Part shown: positions 47,481-59,570 of the stretch, piece by piece
How the letters are laid out: every line of letters begins with the position of its first letter
Position numbering within the stretch: the first letter of the stretch is position 1
Assembly (NCBI GenBank): GCA_009741485.1
Contig: CM019230.1
Coordinates: 7,727,909-7,791,908, forward strand
From: Malurus cyaneus samueli
Lineage: Eukaryota; Chordata; Aves; Passeriformes; Maluridae
Reading direction: 5' to 3'
Length of the DNA stretch: 64,000 bases
The notes under the pieces: generated by a model
The model's input: the letters and a program-made list of their open reading frames with translations, nothing else
Databases searched by the model: none
What the model was told of the DNA's origin: nothing
Program-made: the position numbers and the translations under genes

Positions 47481-49246
47481 AAAATATTTCTGGGAAAAAG
47501 TTTACACCCTTGGTCATGCTTTCCTTCTCCCTGGAACTTCCCAGTGCCACGAAACTCTGCTGTTTTCCAGATCAATCTTGTGCTTCCTTGGCCTCCAGGG
47601 CCCTTCCCACCTTCTCAAGGGCATCCCAAAACCCAGGCCAAGCCTCCACTGCCTTTGCATTACAGAAGGAGCTGATTGGGAGCATCTCCTTGGCCTCCCC
47701 TGGAGCCTGGTGGTGTGAGGAACACGCACCCTCCTAATCACATTTATTCACAGAAATCCAAAGGAGAGGGAAATAGTTGGATGAAGGTCACATTAATAAC
47801 AGAGGCTGAAAGTCTGGGGGGGTGTATTTTTCATCAGAGACACATTTGACTGAAGGGGACGGTTCATTTTTGGAGTGACAGAGTTTCTCTGGGAAGCCAT
47901 CAATATCGTTGGAGGAATTTCACTATTTTTCTTGTCACAGCTTGCTGCCTGCTGGAAATCTGCTTCCTTACCAAGAAATGTCAATACCACTGCATGCACT
48001 CAAGCTTCTTACATGGCCAAGGTATCAGAGAAAGAGGCATTTCTGGCCACATCACAGCTATAAAATTCCTGCCAGACTCTATTTCTGCACCCAGTGGGAA
48101 CTCCCACAACCTCCCACGCCCAACCCCAGCCACCCCAGAGCTGCTGCAGCTCCAGGAAGAGCCTCCAGTGGATAAAATTACCCCTTTTCTGGATCACTGC
48201 CACCAAAATAACCATCTGAGCATAACCTCTGAAGGTGCCAGGTCCATGACCAAACACTGGAACCATCCTTTGTTGTCACCTTTGGGACCACCCAGACCTG
48301 TAAACCAGGGAGCGCCAGGTGAGCTGAAGGGACCTGGCTGCAAAAGGTCACTGCAGCTCCATTTTTCTAAGCCCAAAATGGCAGTAAGATGAGATTTAGG
48401 AACCCATTTATGTGATCTGGATGGCTGATAAACCTGACAGGAGCACCATGGCCAGTTCTGCAACATCCCTACCAAATTCCCCGTACCACACACGCTCAGT
48501 TTTCCCACACCTCTCAACCTTGCAGCTTCCTCAACATCTTGTTTTCCCTTTCATTCCCATTTTCCCCCAAGCCCACAATGCTGCTCCCCTTAAGCCCAGT
48601 TCAAAGCTCAAATTGGGAGGAGCCCAAACACCATGAGAAGTGCTAGAAAGCTTCTGGGGGCTGCTTAACCCCGTGGCCACTGCCGGCTCTGTCACAGCTG
48701 CCTGAGCAATCCATTTACCAATTAAGTTAATATACTCAAATCCCTCCTTTCCACCAGAAAGGGCAGAGCAAATCCAGGTGAGGGAGAGAGTGGAGTCTTA
48801 CAAGTCTCCAGCGTGTCACAGGCGGGAGAACAAAGGAATAGGGAAGGAATATATGGGAAAAAATGGTGAAATCCACTACTAATTACCACGAGGTGTCATG
48901 GGGCTCGTTTATACCTTGGCCTGCTGCTCTCAAGGAGGAAGGGGCAGGTACCCCCAGCAGTGGGGACATGGTGTGGCTTCCTGCAGGGAACTTTTGGAGC
49001 TGCTCTGCAGTTATTCTGGAGGAGAACAGCTGAAATTCCACCTGGGACCCTGCTGGCCCTGCTGGGTGTGAGAGGAGCTGAGCTTGGATGGTGTCGGTAT
49101 CAAACCAGTCCTGAGGAGTTAAAGCTGTCCCTGGAGGCCCCCAGAAGGGGGTATTAGGGAGAAACGGGTCACTAGAGTGAATATTTCAGAGTGGAGGAGC
49201 AGCTAATGTGACTAGACCCTTTGCTTTTTCCATCTAAGTCAGTTAA
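47481..49246. other. Unique non-coding DNA
   Basis: No supported exon. Overlapping open frames in 47304-47740 include the CR1 and show no domain. Confidence 0.4.
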
Positions 49247-49660
49247 TAAAACAAACAAACAAAAAAAAAAAGCAAAGAAAAAAAACCCCAAAAAACAAAA
49301 AACAACAAAAAAACCACCAACCAAACAAAAAAAAACAAATCAAACACAAAAACAAACAAAAAACTCCCCAAAACAAACAAAAAACAAAAAACAACAAAAA
49401 AAAACAAATCAAACACCAAAAACAAACAAAAACTCCCCAAACAAACAACAAACTCCCCCCAAAACCCACAAAAATAAACAAAAACCCCAAAACCCCAAAA
49501 ACCAAACAAAAAAAACAGAACAAAACAAATCCCAAAACAAACATACCCCCCCAAACCCACAAAAATAAACACAAAAAAACCACACAAAAAACCAAACCCC
49601 CAAAACCCTTGCTAAACAACAACAACAAAAACAAGCAAACAACCCCCCAAACACTTATAA
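49247..49660 (+). repeat. A/C-only low-complexity tract with 69-bp internal duplication
   Basis: For roughly 400 bases the plus strand is almost entirely A and C, with only a few G and about a dozen T. The landmarks AAATCAAACAC and AACTCCCC recur exactly 69 bases apart (T at 49340/49409 and 49365/49434), so part of the tract is a tandem duplication. A second pair, ACCCACAAAAATAAAC, recurs 91 bases apart. The long Lys/Asn/Thr/Pro-rich translation is an artefact. Confidence 0.9.
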
Positions 49661-50794
49661 AAATATTTAAAAGGGAACTTTTTTCTTGTTCTGATGCATC
49701 CAGCCTCTACCCTGGGCTGAGCTGGGTTGAGCTCTTATCTCCTGACCTACACAGAAACCACCAGGGCAGCTCCAAGAGCCTCTGGCTGCCGATGAGCATC
49801 CCCCAGACCCAGGATTTGGGTCCCCACCTGGGTTTGGCACGGGGTGGTGATGTCCCTGCTGTCCCCAGCTGGAGGAAGCACCACCCTCCTGGAGAAGGCA
49901 CCAACAGAGAGAAGCAATCTGGGGACACCTGGTGCCACCCAGTGCCCCACAGGGACAGGGATGTCCCCAGGGTGGATAAATAAGAGCTGTACAAACAGGA
50001 CTCACCTGCAGAAAAAGGCTGAATAAGCTGGGTTTAGTCTGCAAAGGACTGGGAGGGGATGGGATAATCCAGGCTCTGTAATGAAGACAGCAGGCAATTG
50101 TTTCTCATGTCCTTAGGGGCATCACAAAGTCATCAGCTTCCTTTGCAGGAAGGACTTAAAGGAATTAAAATATATATACGGTACAGATTTGCACCTATAC
50201 GTTAAATATATATATACATAGTACCTTTTCACCTGTATATATTGGCTGCATAATTAATAAACATAGAGTACCTTAATACCTCAGGATGAATAATAAATAC
50301 ATTTAATAAATGTATAATTAATGCATCTTCACATGCACACACACATACACATGAAGGGAAGCCCTTTCTGTGTGGTGCCTCTGACTGAGCCCCAAAAGGG
50401 GAGGCAGAACTGGGGACTCGCTGCTTTGAAGGTTTTTAAGAGCAGGTGGGACAAGAGCACCTCAGCAGTGCCCCTTCTGAGGGCTGAGAGCATCTCTGGA
50501 AGACAAGATTGCTGCAGATTGCAGAGCTCTGTCACATCCCAGTTTGCAGTCCAGACACTTTTCTTTTTTTTCCATTTTAAAACTTTTTCTTAGAAGAAAA
50601 GAACCTGAAACCCACCAAAATTCAGCAAAGGGTAGCAGTGCCGAGCCTCATCTGCAGCCAGGTCATCAGGGCTGGGCTGGACAGAGGAAAGCTGTGCGTG
50701 ATGGAGAGGGAAATCACCCAGTGCAGGCACCATGGGGACAGAAACAGTGACCCAGGGAGGGCTGGGATCAGGGCACAGAGAAAAGGTTCTCCTG
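49661..50794. other. Unique non-coding DNA; AT-rich 50160-50330
   Basis: TATATA-rich phrases lie at 50168-50215. No exon or repeat family recognised. Confidence 0.4.
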
Positions 50795-51075
50795 AAGAGG
50801 GACTTCTGCCAAGGGCACGTGGTGATGGGACAAAGGGTGATGGATTCACATTGCCAGAGGGCAGGGATGGATGGGATACTGGGAAGGAATATTGTGAGGA
50901 TGGGCAGGCCCTGGCACAGGGTGCCCAGAGCAGCTGTGGCTGCCCCTGAATCCCTGGCAGTGCCCAAGGCCAGGCTGGACATTGGGGCTGGGAGCAGCCT
51001 GGGGTAGAGGAAGGGGGTAAAATGAAATGATCTTGAAGGTTCCTTCCAACCCAAATGATCTATGATTCTTTAATC
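50795..51075 (+). mobile_element. CR1 LINE 3' fragment
   Basis: Plus-orientation CR1: the GTGATGGGACAAAGGG segment near 50822, GCCCTGGCACAGGGTGCCCA near 50907, and the 3' end ATGATCTTGAAGGTTCC, TTCCAACCCAAATGATC, TATGATTCTT. No reverse transcriptase frame. Confidence 0.93.
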
Positions 51076-52574
51076 TACCACTGTGGAGCAGCCCTGGCCA
51101 TGTTCCCTTCCCCAGGCTCCTCTGCAGGGTGAGGAGAAGGGAAATGGGGATGCTGGGGAGATAGAACATCACATCCAGACACAGGGCAGGGAAAGGCAGG
51201 TGACAGATGCACCAGCAGGGAAGGGATCAGCAGCAGCCACCAAACCCCAAGCAGAAGATGCTTCAGGGGCAGGAGTGGGACCAGGAACGGGCTGGAGGTG
51301 AGGAAAAAGGTGCCCTGGACTGGGATGACCCCACAACACCAGGAAGGGCAGAGGGAAGGGAGAGACAGCAGCTCTCTGACACCAGTCTGCCTCCCCTCTG
51401 AGCCACAGACTGTCAGCAGCTGCTGGGTGACCAAAACAGAGAACAAGATACCACAAATAATAGCAGAAAAAACACTTCCACACAGGGCGGGGGGAGAAAA
51501 CTTCAGTAAAATATCTCCAACTATCAGGAAACTGAAGTGAAATGAATTAGGAGGATGGCTAAAGCACGGGACTCATCTATAACAGCAGAAAGTCCTGTAT
51601 TTATCAGGAGATGTGACCGATCTGCTGCATCAAGCAGGCACATCTGTCAGCTCCACCAGCTGCAATTAGCTGCCATTCTGCTACCCAAAAGAGGTCACTG
51701 AGAGCCACAGGTTGGAAAAAATCCTGGGCTCTGGGTTTCCATTAAGAGCAATTGCAAGCTGGGTCTTCAACATGATGGAATGGTCTGGAGGAGTGATGGC
51801 CTTTGTGGGCACAGCAGTTTGTCTCGTGGAACACCAATTTCTGTCATTTCAGAGACCTGGCACAACCCTGGCAGCTCAAGGGTGCTGGGCTCTGCCTGAG
51901 GGGCCATCAGGGCTGCTCAGGGCTGGGGTGAGGTTTTTTTAATTTACCTTTCATTAATTAGTTTAATGGTTTACAGCACCACTGTGCAGAGTAGGTGCCG
52001 TGGGAGGATTTGTGCACAGCATCAGCCTCCTGTCCCAGCACAGCCCCAATCTCTGGGGACATCCTGCCACAGCAGGTCCCAGCCCTGCCAGCACCCAAAC
52101 AGCACCTGCAGCTTTGTTTTTTTATCATACATTGAGGCCCCTTTCCCCCAACAACGCAGGCAGCTTCTGTGGCACAACTGGAGAGCAAATCTCTGACAAA
52201 CAATTCACACCACAGGTTTCACTTCTGCTCGGGAGGAGCCTGCGAGCTGAAGGTTTCTCAAGCTGAGCTAAATTTTTCCCCTAATAATTTATGCAAATAC
52301 TGCACAGCCTGGCAGCAGCTCACAAACTACGTGTTGCAACATTCTGAGTGCTGGCAGGGGCGCTGAGCTGTTTCCCTGCCTGACACTTGGACCTGGTTTC
52401 CTGTGCAGATATCTGTGATCAGACTCCAACCCTCGCATCCTGCAGGTGCTCTGGAGGAGCTGAGGGCTTCTGCTGCTTTCCTGCTCAGAGTGGATGGGGA
52501 GAATTCTCAGCAAAACCCTTAGAGGGACACAAAGCCAGGCAAAGGGTTTTTCTTTCCTGCTCTGAACTGCTCAT
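51076..52574. other. Unique non-coding DNA
   Basis: Nothing recognisable. Confidence 0.4.
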
Positions 52575-52740
52575 TCAGAGTAGTTTGGGTTGGGAGGGGC
52601 CTTGAAGAACACCAAGTTCCAGCCTCCCTGCCATGGAGGGAGGTTGTTCCAGCCTGGCATGGGATGTTTCCAGGGATGGGGCAGCCACAGCTTATCCGGG
52701 CACCCTTTGCCAGGGCCTCACCACCCTGACAAGGAAGGAT
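52575..52740 (-). mobile_element. CR1 LINE 3' fragment
   Basis: Minus-orientation CR1: GTTTGGGTTGGGAGGGGCCT near 52585, the body CCAGGGATGGGGCAGCCACA near 52670 and GGGCCTCACCACCCTGAC near 52711. Boundaries approximate. Confidence 0.85.
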
Positions 52741-53139
52741 TGTTTCTCTCTGCTCCTTCCCTGCCTTTTGCTCCTGGTGGCTGGACACTGGGCTGCTGCC
52801 TCACTTGCAGGTGGGACAGCATCCCCTGCTCCCTGTCTCCTTTCAGGACACCCAGGGATCACTCTGTGTTCCCCAAAGCCTCACTCTGTACCTGCCTTCA
52901 GCAGGAATCCCTGCAGCAGCGTTTGGATGCTCCCAGTTGCAGCAGGGGATGAATCCATGAGCACAGGACGGAGGGAGGGGCAGGGGGTGGGATGTGCAGG
53001 GATCTCTTAGCTCCTGTGCTGCATCAGGTGGTGCAAACAGATGTGCTGGGGCTGCTGCAGGGCCCGACCCCCCTCCTGCTCCCATCAACCCAGCCCCTGT
53101 CTGCGACACCTTCTAAAAGCAGCTCTCGCCACAAATCTT
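52741..53139. other. Unique non-coding DNA
   Basis: Nothing recognisable. Confidence 0.4.
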
Positions 53140-53260
53140 CACTGCACACATCAGTTATATCAAATTAATTCAATTGAATTAATAACAGTAATTAATTCAT
53201 GCATATTAGCATAACACCATGCATCATAGATGGAGGCTAATAAATGCAATACTGATTTTC
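53140..53260. promoter_or_regulatory. AT-rich element with a perfect 20-bp palindrome
   Basis: At 53164-53183 lies a perfect inverted repeat with half-site ATTAATTCAA (its reverse complement completes the palindrome). A further TAATTAATTCATGCATATTA follows at 53190-53207. These are dense homeodomain- and POU-type cores. Enhancer role is inference. Confidence 0.35.
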
Positions 53261-53559
53261 TTAATCGACTTCTTCAGCTGCCATGTGTCTTAGTCAAAGG
53301 GATGCTGGGGGGTCTTCCCCTCTTTGCCATATGCAGGAAAAGAAAAAAAAAAGCAACTGACAAACCACCAAAAGTATTTCTGATCCAGACTGTACTTCTA
53401 CAACAACCACAGCAACAACAGACTGGGGGCTTGTGCTCTCAATTCCCTGCAGCCCAGCCAGGCCAGAGGCTGCAGCCTGGGGCTGTTTAAAGGTCACCCT
53501 GCAAGTGTAAGGCTCTGTAAGAGACACTGCCCCAAAAGCAGGGAGAGGAGCACCAGTGG
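53261..53559. other. Unique non-coding DNA
   Basis: Short A run near 53341-53352 and CAA-rich phrase near 53400-53420. Nothing else. Confidence 0.4.
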
Positions 53560-53795
53560 CCAGCGACCACTGTAATAATCATATATCTGGATATTATTTT
53601 CTCCCCTCGCACATGGTTATTAAGTGACGATGCAGGTCTTAAAGCTAGAACCTTTTGCTCTGGGAAAATTACATGTGACACTTTACATACGGATTAGATA
53701 ATTAATGTATGTCCTGATTTCTTCCACCGTAACATAAAAAGGGCGAGAGCAGCGCTATAATTCCAGATAATTAAGGAGCGGTAGAGTTGCAGCAG
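53560..53795. promoter_or_regulatory. Candidate conserved non-coding element
   Basis: A non-repetitive AT-rich block with CATATATCTGGATATTATTT near 53580, GGATTAGATAATTAATG near 53691 and a CpG-containing end. Texture only. Confidence 0.27.
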
Positions 53796-55179
53796 CCTCT
53801 GTGGCGGTGGGAGTGCTGCCCGCTGTCATTAGCACCAGAGAATCCCTCTGTGCTCTCCACACCTCGCTGCCAGCTCTGTCCACTCCCCAGGGCCAGCCAG
53901 CTGTGTCCCTGCTGTCCCTGACCACTGTCCCAGCCCTGTCCCTCCCCTCCATCTGAAGATGCTGCGAGGAGCCAGGACCCTGAACTCACAGGAGCCCAAC
54001 TCCAACAGAGCAGAGCTGGTTTTTGTTTCAGCAGATGAGCCCATCCCGTGGGGTTTGGGCAGCTCCTCATAGCCGGGCACAGGGAGATGGGAATGAAAGA
54101 CAGCCACCTCAGCTCTGCTTCCAAAGCTCAGAGAGTTCATCTGCACCTCTCCTGCTGTCACAAGGTGTGACAGGGGATGAGTGCACACCTGGGCTCGCCA
54201 CACCAGAGAGATGAGTGCCACACCGGGGCTAAAGTGAGCTGCAAGCTCCCAAAAATGCACTTGCAGGGATGGGAATGCATTTCCCTGAAGGTAGGGTGGG
54301 TGTCACCTGTGTCCCTCGGTGCGGGCTGCAGGGCACAGCATCCCTGCGCTGGCTCTGGAGTTCTGGTGTCTCTGTGGCACTGGTGGACAGAGGATTTAGA
54401 GACACAGCAGAGCAGGGCAGATCCCTCCCAGCAACCAAACGTGTCTCATGCTTGCACAGAGCCCCATTTGCATTAAACCCAAACTAGATTTTTTTTCCAG
54501 CGAGGTAGGCGAGAGGCGCTCATTTAATGTAAAGAAATTGCATGTCGGTGCACGGGGACAGAGAATCCTCTGAAATCCCTGCAGGACCTCCCTGCCTGCT
54601 GTGATCAAACATTAAAATCTAGAGCTGTCACTAAGCAAAACAAACACAAACTGTCTGTGCTTTCATCTGCACAGCATCCTGCATCCTGCCCCGCCGAGTG
54701 CTCCCGGGGGCTGCTGCAGCCCGGGACCGTGCCAGGCTGGGGACAGCAGCACCCGAGGCACACCGCAGTGTGACTTTAATGCGCTCTGAACTGCCAGGTG
54801 TTTCCCGGTTTGTTTCTTTAACAGGAAGCCTCTGGCCTGGTTTAGCTGGGCTGTGGGTGCAGCCTGGCTGCTTGCTGTCCCCAAGGAGGAGTGAATATAA
54901 ACTAGAGGGTCAGCCTCAGCTGAAAAGTGAGGAGCACAGGGCTGTGTCCCCTGCACTTGTCACATCTGTGTGTGCCAAACCTCCCTTCTCCTGGGGGGCC
55001 GAGCTCCCAGAATAAAACAAACAAAAAAACTACCAGAGAAAACCCCCTGCCCCAACTGCAGAGCTCTCAGACAGGCTCCCCTCGTTTCCTGGGGCTGGAG
55101 CACAAGGTGAGGGGTGGAAAGCTGGGGCTGCAGGTGAATAATTGCCTGTTTCGGGCTCCCTGCTCGGTCTCTGCCATCA
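53796..55179. other. Unique non-coding DNA
   Basis: No supported exon or repeat. Confidence 0.4.
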
Positions 55180-55400
55180 CCGCCTTTGTTTACCCGCGCG
55201 GCTGCTCCTCCGCGCATCACTCAGCGCATCTCAAGTGCTCCCCGCTCCCCAGCATCCCGAACAATTCTCTATTTAAAACACCAGTAACAACCAAGCCGTG
55301 CTGCTTTTCCCCCTCCTGCAGGATCTCTTAAGGCTGTGAAGGTCTCCGGCGTTTGACCGCCAGCCTGATAAATGCTCGCCTTCAGCGCCGCGCTCTCTCG
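55180..55400. promoter_or_regulatory. CpG-rich patch
   Basis: About 17 CpGs counted by eye across 220 bases. No core promoter or exon can be defended. It directly precedes a block of POU-like motifs. Confidence 0.38.
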
Positions 55401-55530
55401 CAGCACCTCTGAAATATGCATGCACGTGTTATGCGGTGTGGATGCATATCAATGCCACATCTACCTTTGCATATTAAATCATCGCCACATCTTCCCTGGC
55501 AGTAAAATATGCAGAGCATATGCTAAAGAC
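55401..55530. promoter_or_regulatory. Cluster of POU/octamer-like and E-box motifs
   Basis: Within about 110 bases lie ATATGCATGC (55414-55423), a CACGTG E-box (55423-55428), GATGCATATC (55441-55450), TTTGCATAT (55467-55475) and GCATATGC near 55516. A diverged direct repeat sharing GCCACATCT occurs at about 55454 and 55484. This resembles an enhancer with cooperative POU sites. Binding is inference. Confidence 0.33.
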
Positions 55531-56474
55531 AGCATCTCCCCTGCCTAAGCACAGCAGCCCTCCCCCTGTGCGCTCTCCCCCAGCACGGGCTGTGATCCCA
55601 GGTATTTCAGCCCCTCTCTTTTGTTCTTCTCCTAGGAGAGGTATTTATTTTTATTTCCTCTCTGCACGCTGCTTTCACTGTTTTAAGGACTCCTGTTACT
55701 GCCTGCTTACAAATGTATTCCAGCTAGAGCTGTACCCGAACTTGTCCCCGCCTTCAGAGGGAAGACAATTAAGAGATGCTGTGGAAAAGCTGCCTGAAAT
55801 AACAAGCCAGCAGGAGCATGGGATTGCCTTTCTCAAATTTACCCTCTCTCACTGCACAGTCCTGGGGAGGCAGTCAGGGATTTCAGACAAACCTCCAGCC
55901 CTGCCATCACTGCTGCCCCATCTCCTCCTTTTACACCTGAGCAGTCAAACCTGGCTGACATCAGATGTGAGTCACAAAAACAGGGAGCGAGAGATTTCTG
56001 ATGGAGAGTGGGAATATTCACTTTGATGATCACTGGGATAAAAAGCCAGAAATAAGAATAATGTTTTGGGAGGCATAAGACAGCTGCTAGGTGCTGGGAT
56101 TAGGCAGAAATCTCTTGTCAAGATCTGCTCCTTGGAAGGAGCTTTGGTCCTGCTCTTGGCAGCCATGGAATTGTACTACACAGTGACTCCAGAGCCTCTC
56201 CCTCTATGGGGCTTCCCATTCTGCTGCTTTAATAAAAATGCTAAAATTTACAGTAGGGCCATTCAGATTCACACACGAAACGTGCTCACTTCCCCTTTGG
56301 AGTCACAAGAGGTGGTTTCCCCAAGATAATCCCGTGGGCATCTGGATACTGGATGCTGGCATGTCAGAGCTGGGAGCAGGAATTGTCCACCATGGGAGTA
56401 AACAGGGCCTGAGAGGCTGCTCAAAGGTTACGGATGTAGTAAAGCAAATTATTACTATTATTGTTAATAGTAAC
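55531..56474. other. Unique non-coding DNA
   Basis: The 55520-56026 plus-strand open frame (168 codons) has no recognised domain. Confidence 0.4.
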
Positions 56475-56480
56475 AAATAA

Positions 56481-56519
<39 letters not shown>

Positions 56520-56662
56520 AAAATAAATAAATAAATAAATGAAATAAAAATATAATAATAATAAAAATAAATAAAATATTATTATTATTATTATTATATT
56601 ATTATATTATTATTATTATTATATTATTATTATTATTTTTATTATTATTATTATTATATATT
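56475..56662 (+). repeat. AT-only compound microsatellite: (AAAT)n then (ATT)n
   Basis: About 65 bases of AAAT units are followed by irregular AATA, then about 85 bases of ATT units with ATATT interruptions. Almost purely A and T throughout. Confidence 0.97.
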
Positions 56663-57739
56663 CCAGGCACCCAAACCAACAACCCTCCAGCCCAGTCCCT
56701 GGATGGGCAGTGAGCTCTCATCTCTCTGTTCACACCAGGGCTCCCAGGGCTCCTGGGCCAGTGGCTCAGCAGAGGGACTGGGTGTCCTGCCCACAGCTCT
56801 GAAATCCTCCCCTGCTTCCCTCTCTCTGCAAACTGGGCCAGGGATTGGGGTTTTTTTGTGCCATCCCACAGCCAGGCTGGCTGAGGATGAACCTTTCTGC
56901 TTCCTCACCTGCTGATTCTCCTTCCTGGGTGTTTCTCTAAGGCATTTCTCTTCCACACTCTCTTGGCTCTCTCCTTCTCCCCCCACCTTTCACTCATCCT
57001 AATTTTGCAGATTTCAGAGAAGTGAGGAAAGCTGTGGCTGTTAAAGGGAGCTCTGAGCAGAACAGCAGAGCCCTTTAGTTTCTGTAGGAGGTGTCAGAAG
57101 GAGCTGGATTAACAAGAACTGTTTCCTGTTCATCTCCTGTGTGGCTGCTCTCTCCCGCAGGCTCTGACCCGCTCACCTCTCCCTGCTCTTCAGCAAAAGC
57201 CCCTGGCTCTCTCCTGCAGGGCTGTCCCCAGCCAGGGATGTCCCCCAGGATGTCAGAGATGTGGCTCTCAGCACCTCCACATCTCATCCCCATGGCTCAG
57301 CACAATGCCGGGGTCACGAGCTGTGTGAGGCAGCAGCACAGGTCTCTCCCTCCTGGCTGTCACCTCTGTCCTTTCCCAGAACGCAGGGATCAGCCTGGCT
57401 GTGTCACCACGTCACCAGGCTCGTTTCTACCCACAGCAGCCTGCTTTTCAATTAGCACCTGCCCCGGGTCAGGAAGAGCTTGACCCCTCTCACCCAGCGA
57501 GAACGTGCTCGGCTCTGACCCGCAGCACACGAACAAATCCTGCAGTGCAGATTAACAGCGCAGGGAACACTCCTGTCCTGCACTCCTCCAGAGAGCAAAG
57601 CCCTCCTAAAGTCGTTCAAGAGATAAAGTAAAGCCCAGAAGGGCTCAAGCCTGAAGCTCACAAGTTCTCCAGTGGCTCTACACGTCCTACAAAAATCACA
57701 GCATGAAACAGAATTTCCCTGACATCCTTTTGGAGCCTC
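56663..57739. other. Unique non-coding DNA
   Basis: No supported exon or repeat. Confidence 0.4.
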
Positions 57740-58225
57740 GATCCTGGGTTCTGGCACGAGTCAGGTCAGCCAGCCCTGGACATGGAGCTGCTGGAGTGAG
57801 TCCAGACACCATGGAGATGCTCCAAGGGCTGGAGCCAGGGCTGGGAGAGCTGGGGGTGCTCCCCTGGAGAGGAGAAGGCTCCAGGGAGAGCTCAGAGCTC
57901 CTTCCAGGCCTAAGGGGGCTCCAGGAGAGCTGGAGAGGACTTTGGACAGAGACATAAAGTGACAGAACAAGGGGGAACAGCTTCAATCTCAGAGAAAGCA
58001 CGGTTAGATGGAATATTGGAATAAATCCTTCCCTGTGAGGGTGGGGAGGCCCTGGCACAGGGTGCCCAGAGAAGCTGTGGCTGCCCCTGGATCCCTGGAT
58101 GTGTCCAGAGCCAGGTTGGACAGGGCTTGGAGCATCCTGGGACAGTGGGAGGTGTTCCTGCCATGGCAGGGGTGGAATGGGGTGATCTTTAGGGCCCTCC
58201 CAACCCAATCCCTTTTGTGATCCCG
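57740..58225 (+). mobile_element. Longest CR1 LINE fragment in the window
   Basis: Plus-orientation CR1 covering about 480 bases of the 3' region: GGAGAGGAGAAGGCTCCAGG (57859), AGAGCTGGAGAGGACTTTGG (57926), GTGACAGAACAAGGGGGAAC (57959), CCCTGTGAGGGTGGGGAGGC (58032), GCCCAGAGAAGCTGTGGCTG and the end GGTGATCTTTAGGGCC, CTCCCAACCCAATCC. A 170-codon minus-strand frame antisense to it (57696-58208) is not a gene. Confidence 0.93.
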
Positions 58226-59039
58226 TGCCCTTCAGTGCTCACCCAGCCTGGTGTCCCCTGTGGAGCTGCTGTGGGGTCAGTGCCACGCTCGTGGCAGTCC
58301 ATGGGGATACCAAGCTGAACCAAGGCCAGGAGAAACGAAAGGAGGCACATTTTAAAACCAAGGGGTGATGTCCCCTTTTCATTTGCTGGGACTGCACTAC
58401 AGACAGCTCAAGTGGGGTGCCCAGGCATGTTGAGGGCAGGGACAGCCCGCTGACAGCCAGCTTTGGGCTCAGCAAGGACAGGGCAGCCATCAGCTAAACC
58501 CCTGCTGCTGGCACAGAGCTTCAGAAAATCAAACCTAGAGATGAGAAACAGGCACTTCACAGCACTGCTGCTGCGAGTTTTACGAGGAGATGGGCAGGCT
58601 GCATGCATCTGTCTCTCTTTACAGGAGGCTAAATAAAGAATCACCACAGAAGAAAACATGAGTAATTGAAAATGTGAAATCTCTGCCAGTGTGGGCAGTG
58701 CTCTTCATCTCCTGTGGCACCACGAGGACGGGGCTCACCCACAGGGCTGTCCCTTGGCACAGGAGAGCAGCAGTGACCCCTGAGTGTCACCAGCCCGTGT
58801 GTCACCCTGAGTGTCACCAGCACTGACAGGATTGTCCCTGCTGCAGCAGCACATCACCCCTGTGCTGCGGGAGCTGTCCAAACCCATGGAGGCTCCATCC
58901 TGTCCTGCCTGTTGCTGCAGCTCCTCACAGCCAGCCCTGTGAGACCCCAAACCCCTGCGAGGGCTGAGTGTTGAATTTGTGCCCGTTTCACCAGCACAGA
59001 GGCTTTTCCCTGGCGCTGGTGCTCCTCTCCATCCTTCAG
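58226..59039. other. Unique non-coding DNA
   Basis: A small CCTGAGTGTCACCAGC tandem pair lies near 58780-58822. Nothing else. Confidence 0.4.
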
Positions 59040-59570
59040 GATGAATCATTGCTGGTTTAAGCACACAGCAAAGATTTATGCAGTAATAGATGTGGGGAAT
59101 AGCTGTGGCTCCGGGGTCTCAGAACAATAATACATAATTCAGAAATTAATACAGGGTAGCAAAGACAATGGGATTTGAAATGAACGTTATCGGCCGAAGC
59201 CAAAGGAAAACTCCACAGGCTCATCGTGTGCAGATGCTTCCACGATCCACACACCCAATTATAACTTTAGCTCTTACAAAGGGAACTGACTTAAACCATT
59301 AAATCTTTATTATTTTTTTTTTCCCCGTGGTGGGAGGGGGAGTGGGAGTGCAGATTCCTTAAAGATAGAGAGTTTAAATTAAGCTTTAAAACTGTGACTG
59401 AGCAAGATTTAATACTGACAATTAGCCTGGACAAACAGTTAATCGTCCTGCAGGCATAATTTATATATTCTCTGTGCAACAGGGAGAGAATGTCAGCACA
59501 TTGCACTGCAAATTAGTGCAATAAAAGAATCTCATAACCTCTAACAGCTCGGCAGTCTGACAAAGAGAGA
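59040..59570. promoter_or_regulatory. Candidate conserved non-coding element(s)
   Basis: A non-repetitive AT-rich stretch with AATACATAATTCAGAAATTA near 59130, GAACGTTATCGGCCGAAGCC near 59182, ACAATTAGCCTGG near 59418 and ATCTCATAACCTC near 59529. Enhancer-like texture over 500 bases. Untested. Confidence 0.28.

Noticed and set aside
49221..49634. Lys/Asn/Thr/Pro-rich frame on plus and Phe/Val/Gly-rich frames on minus
   Set aside because: Direct consequence of an A/C-only tract; no domain, no start context and no neighbours.
57696..58208. 170-codon minus-strand frame
   Set aside because: It is antisense to a clear CR1 fragment.
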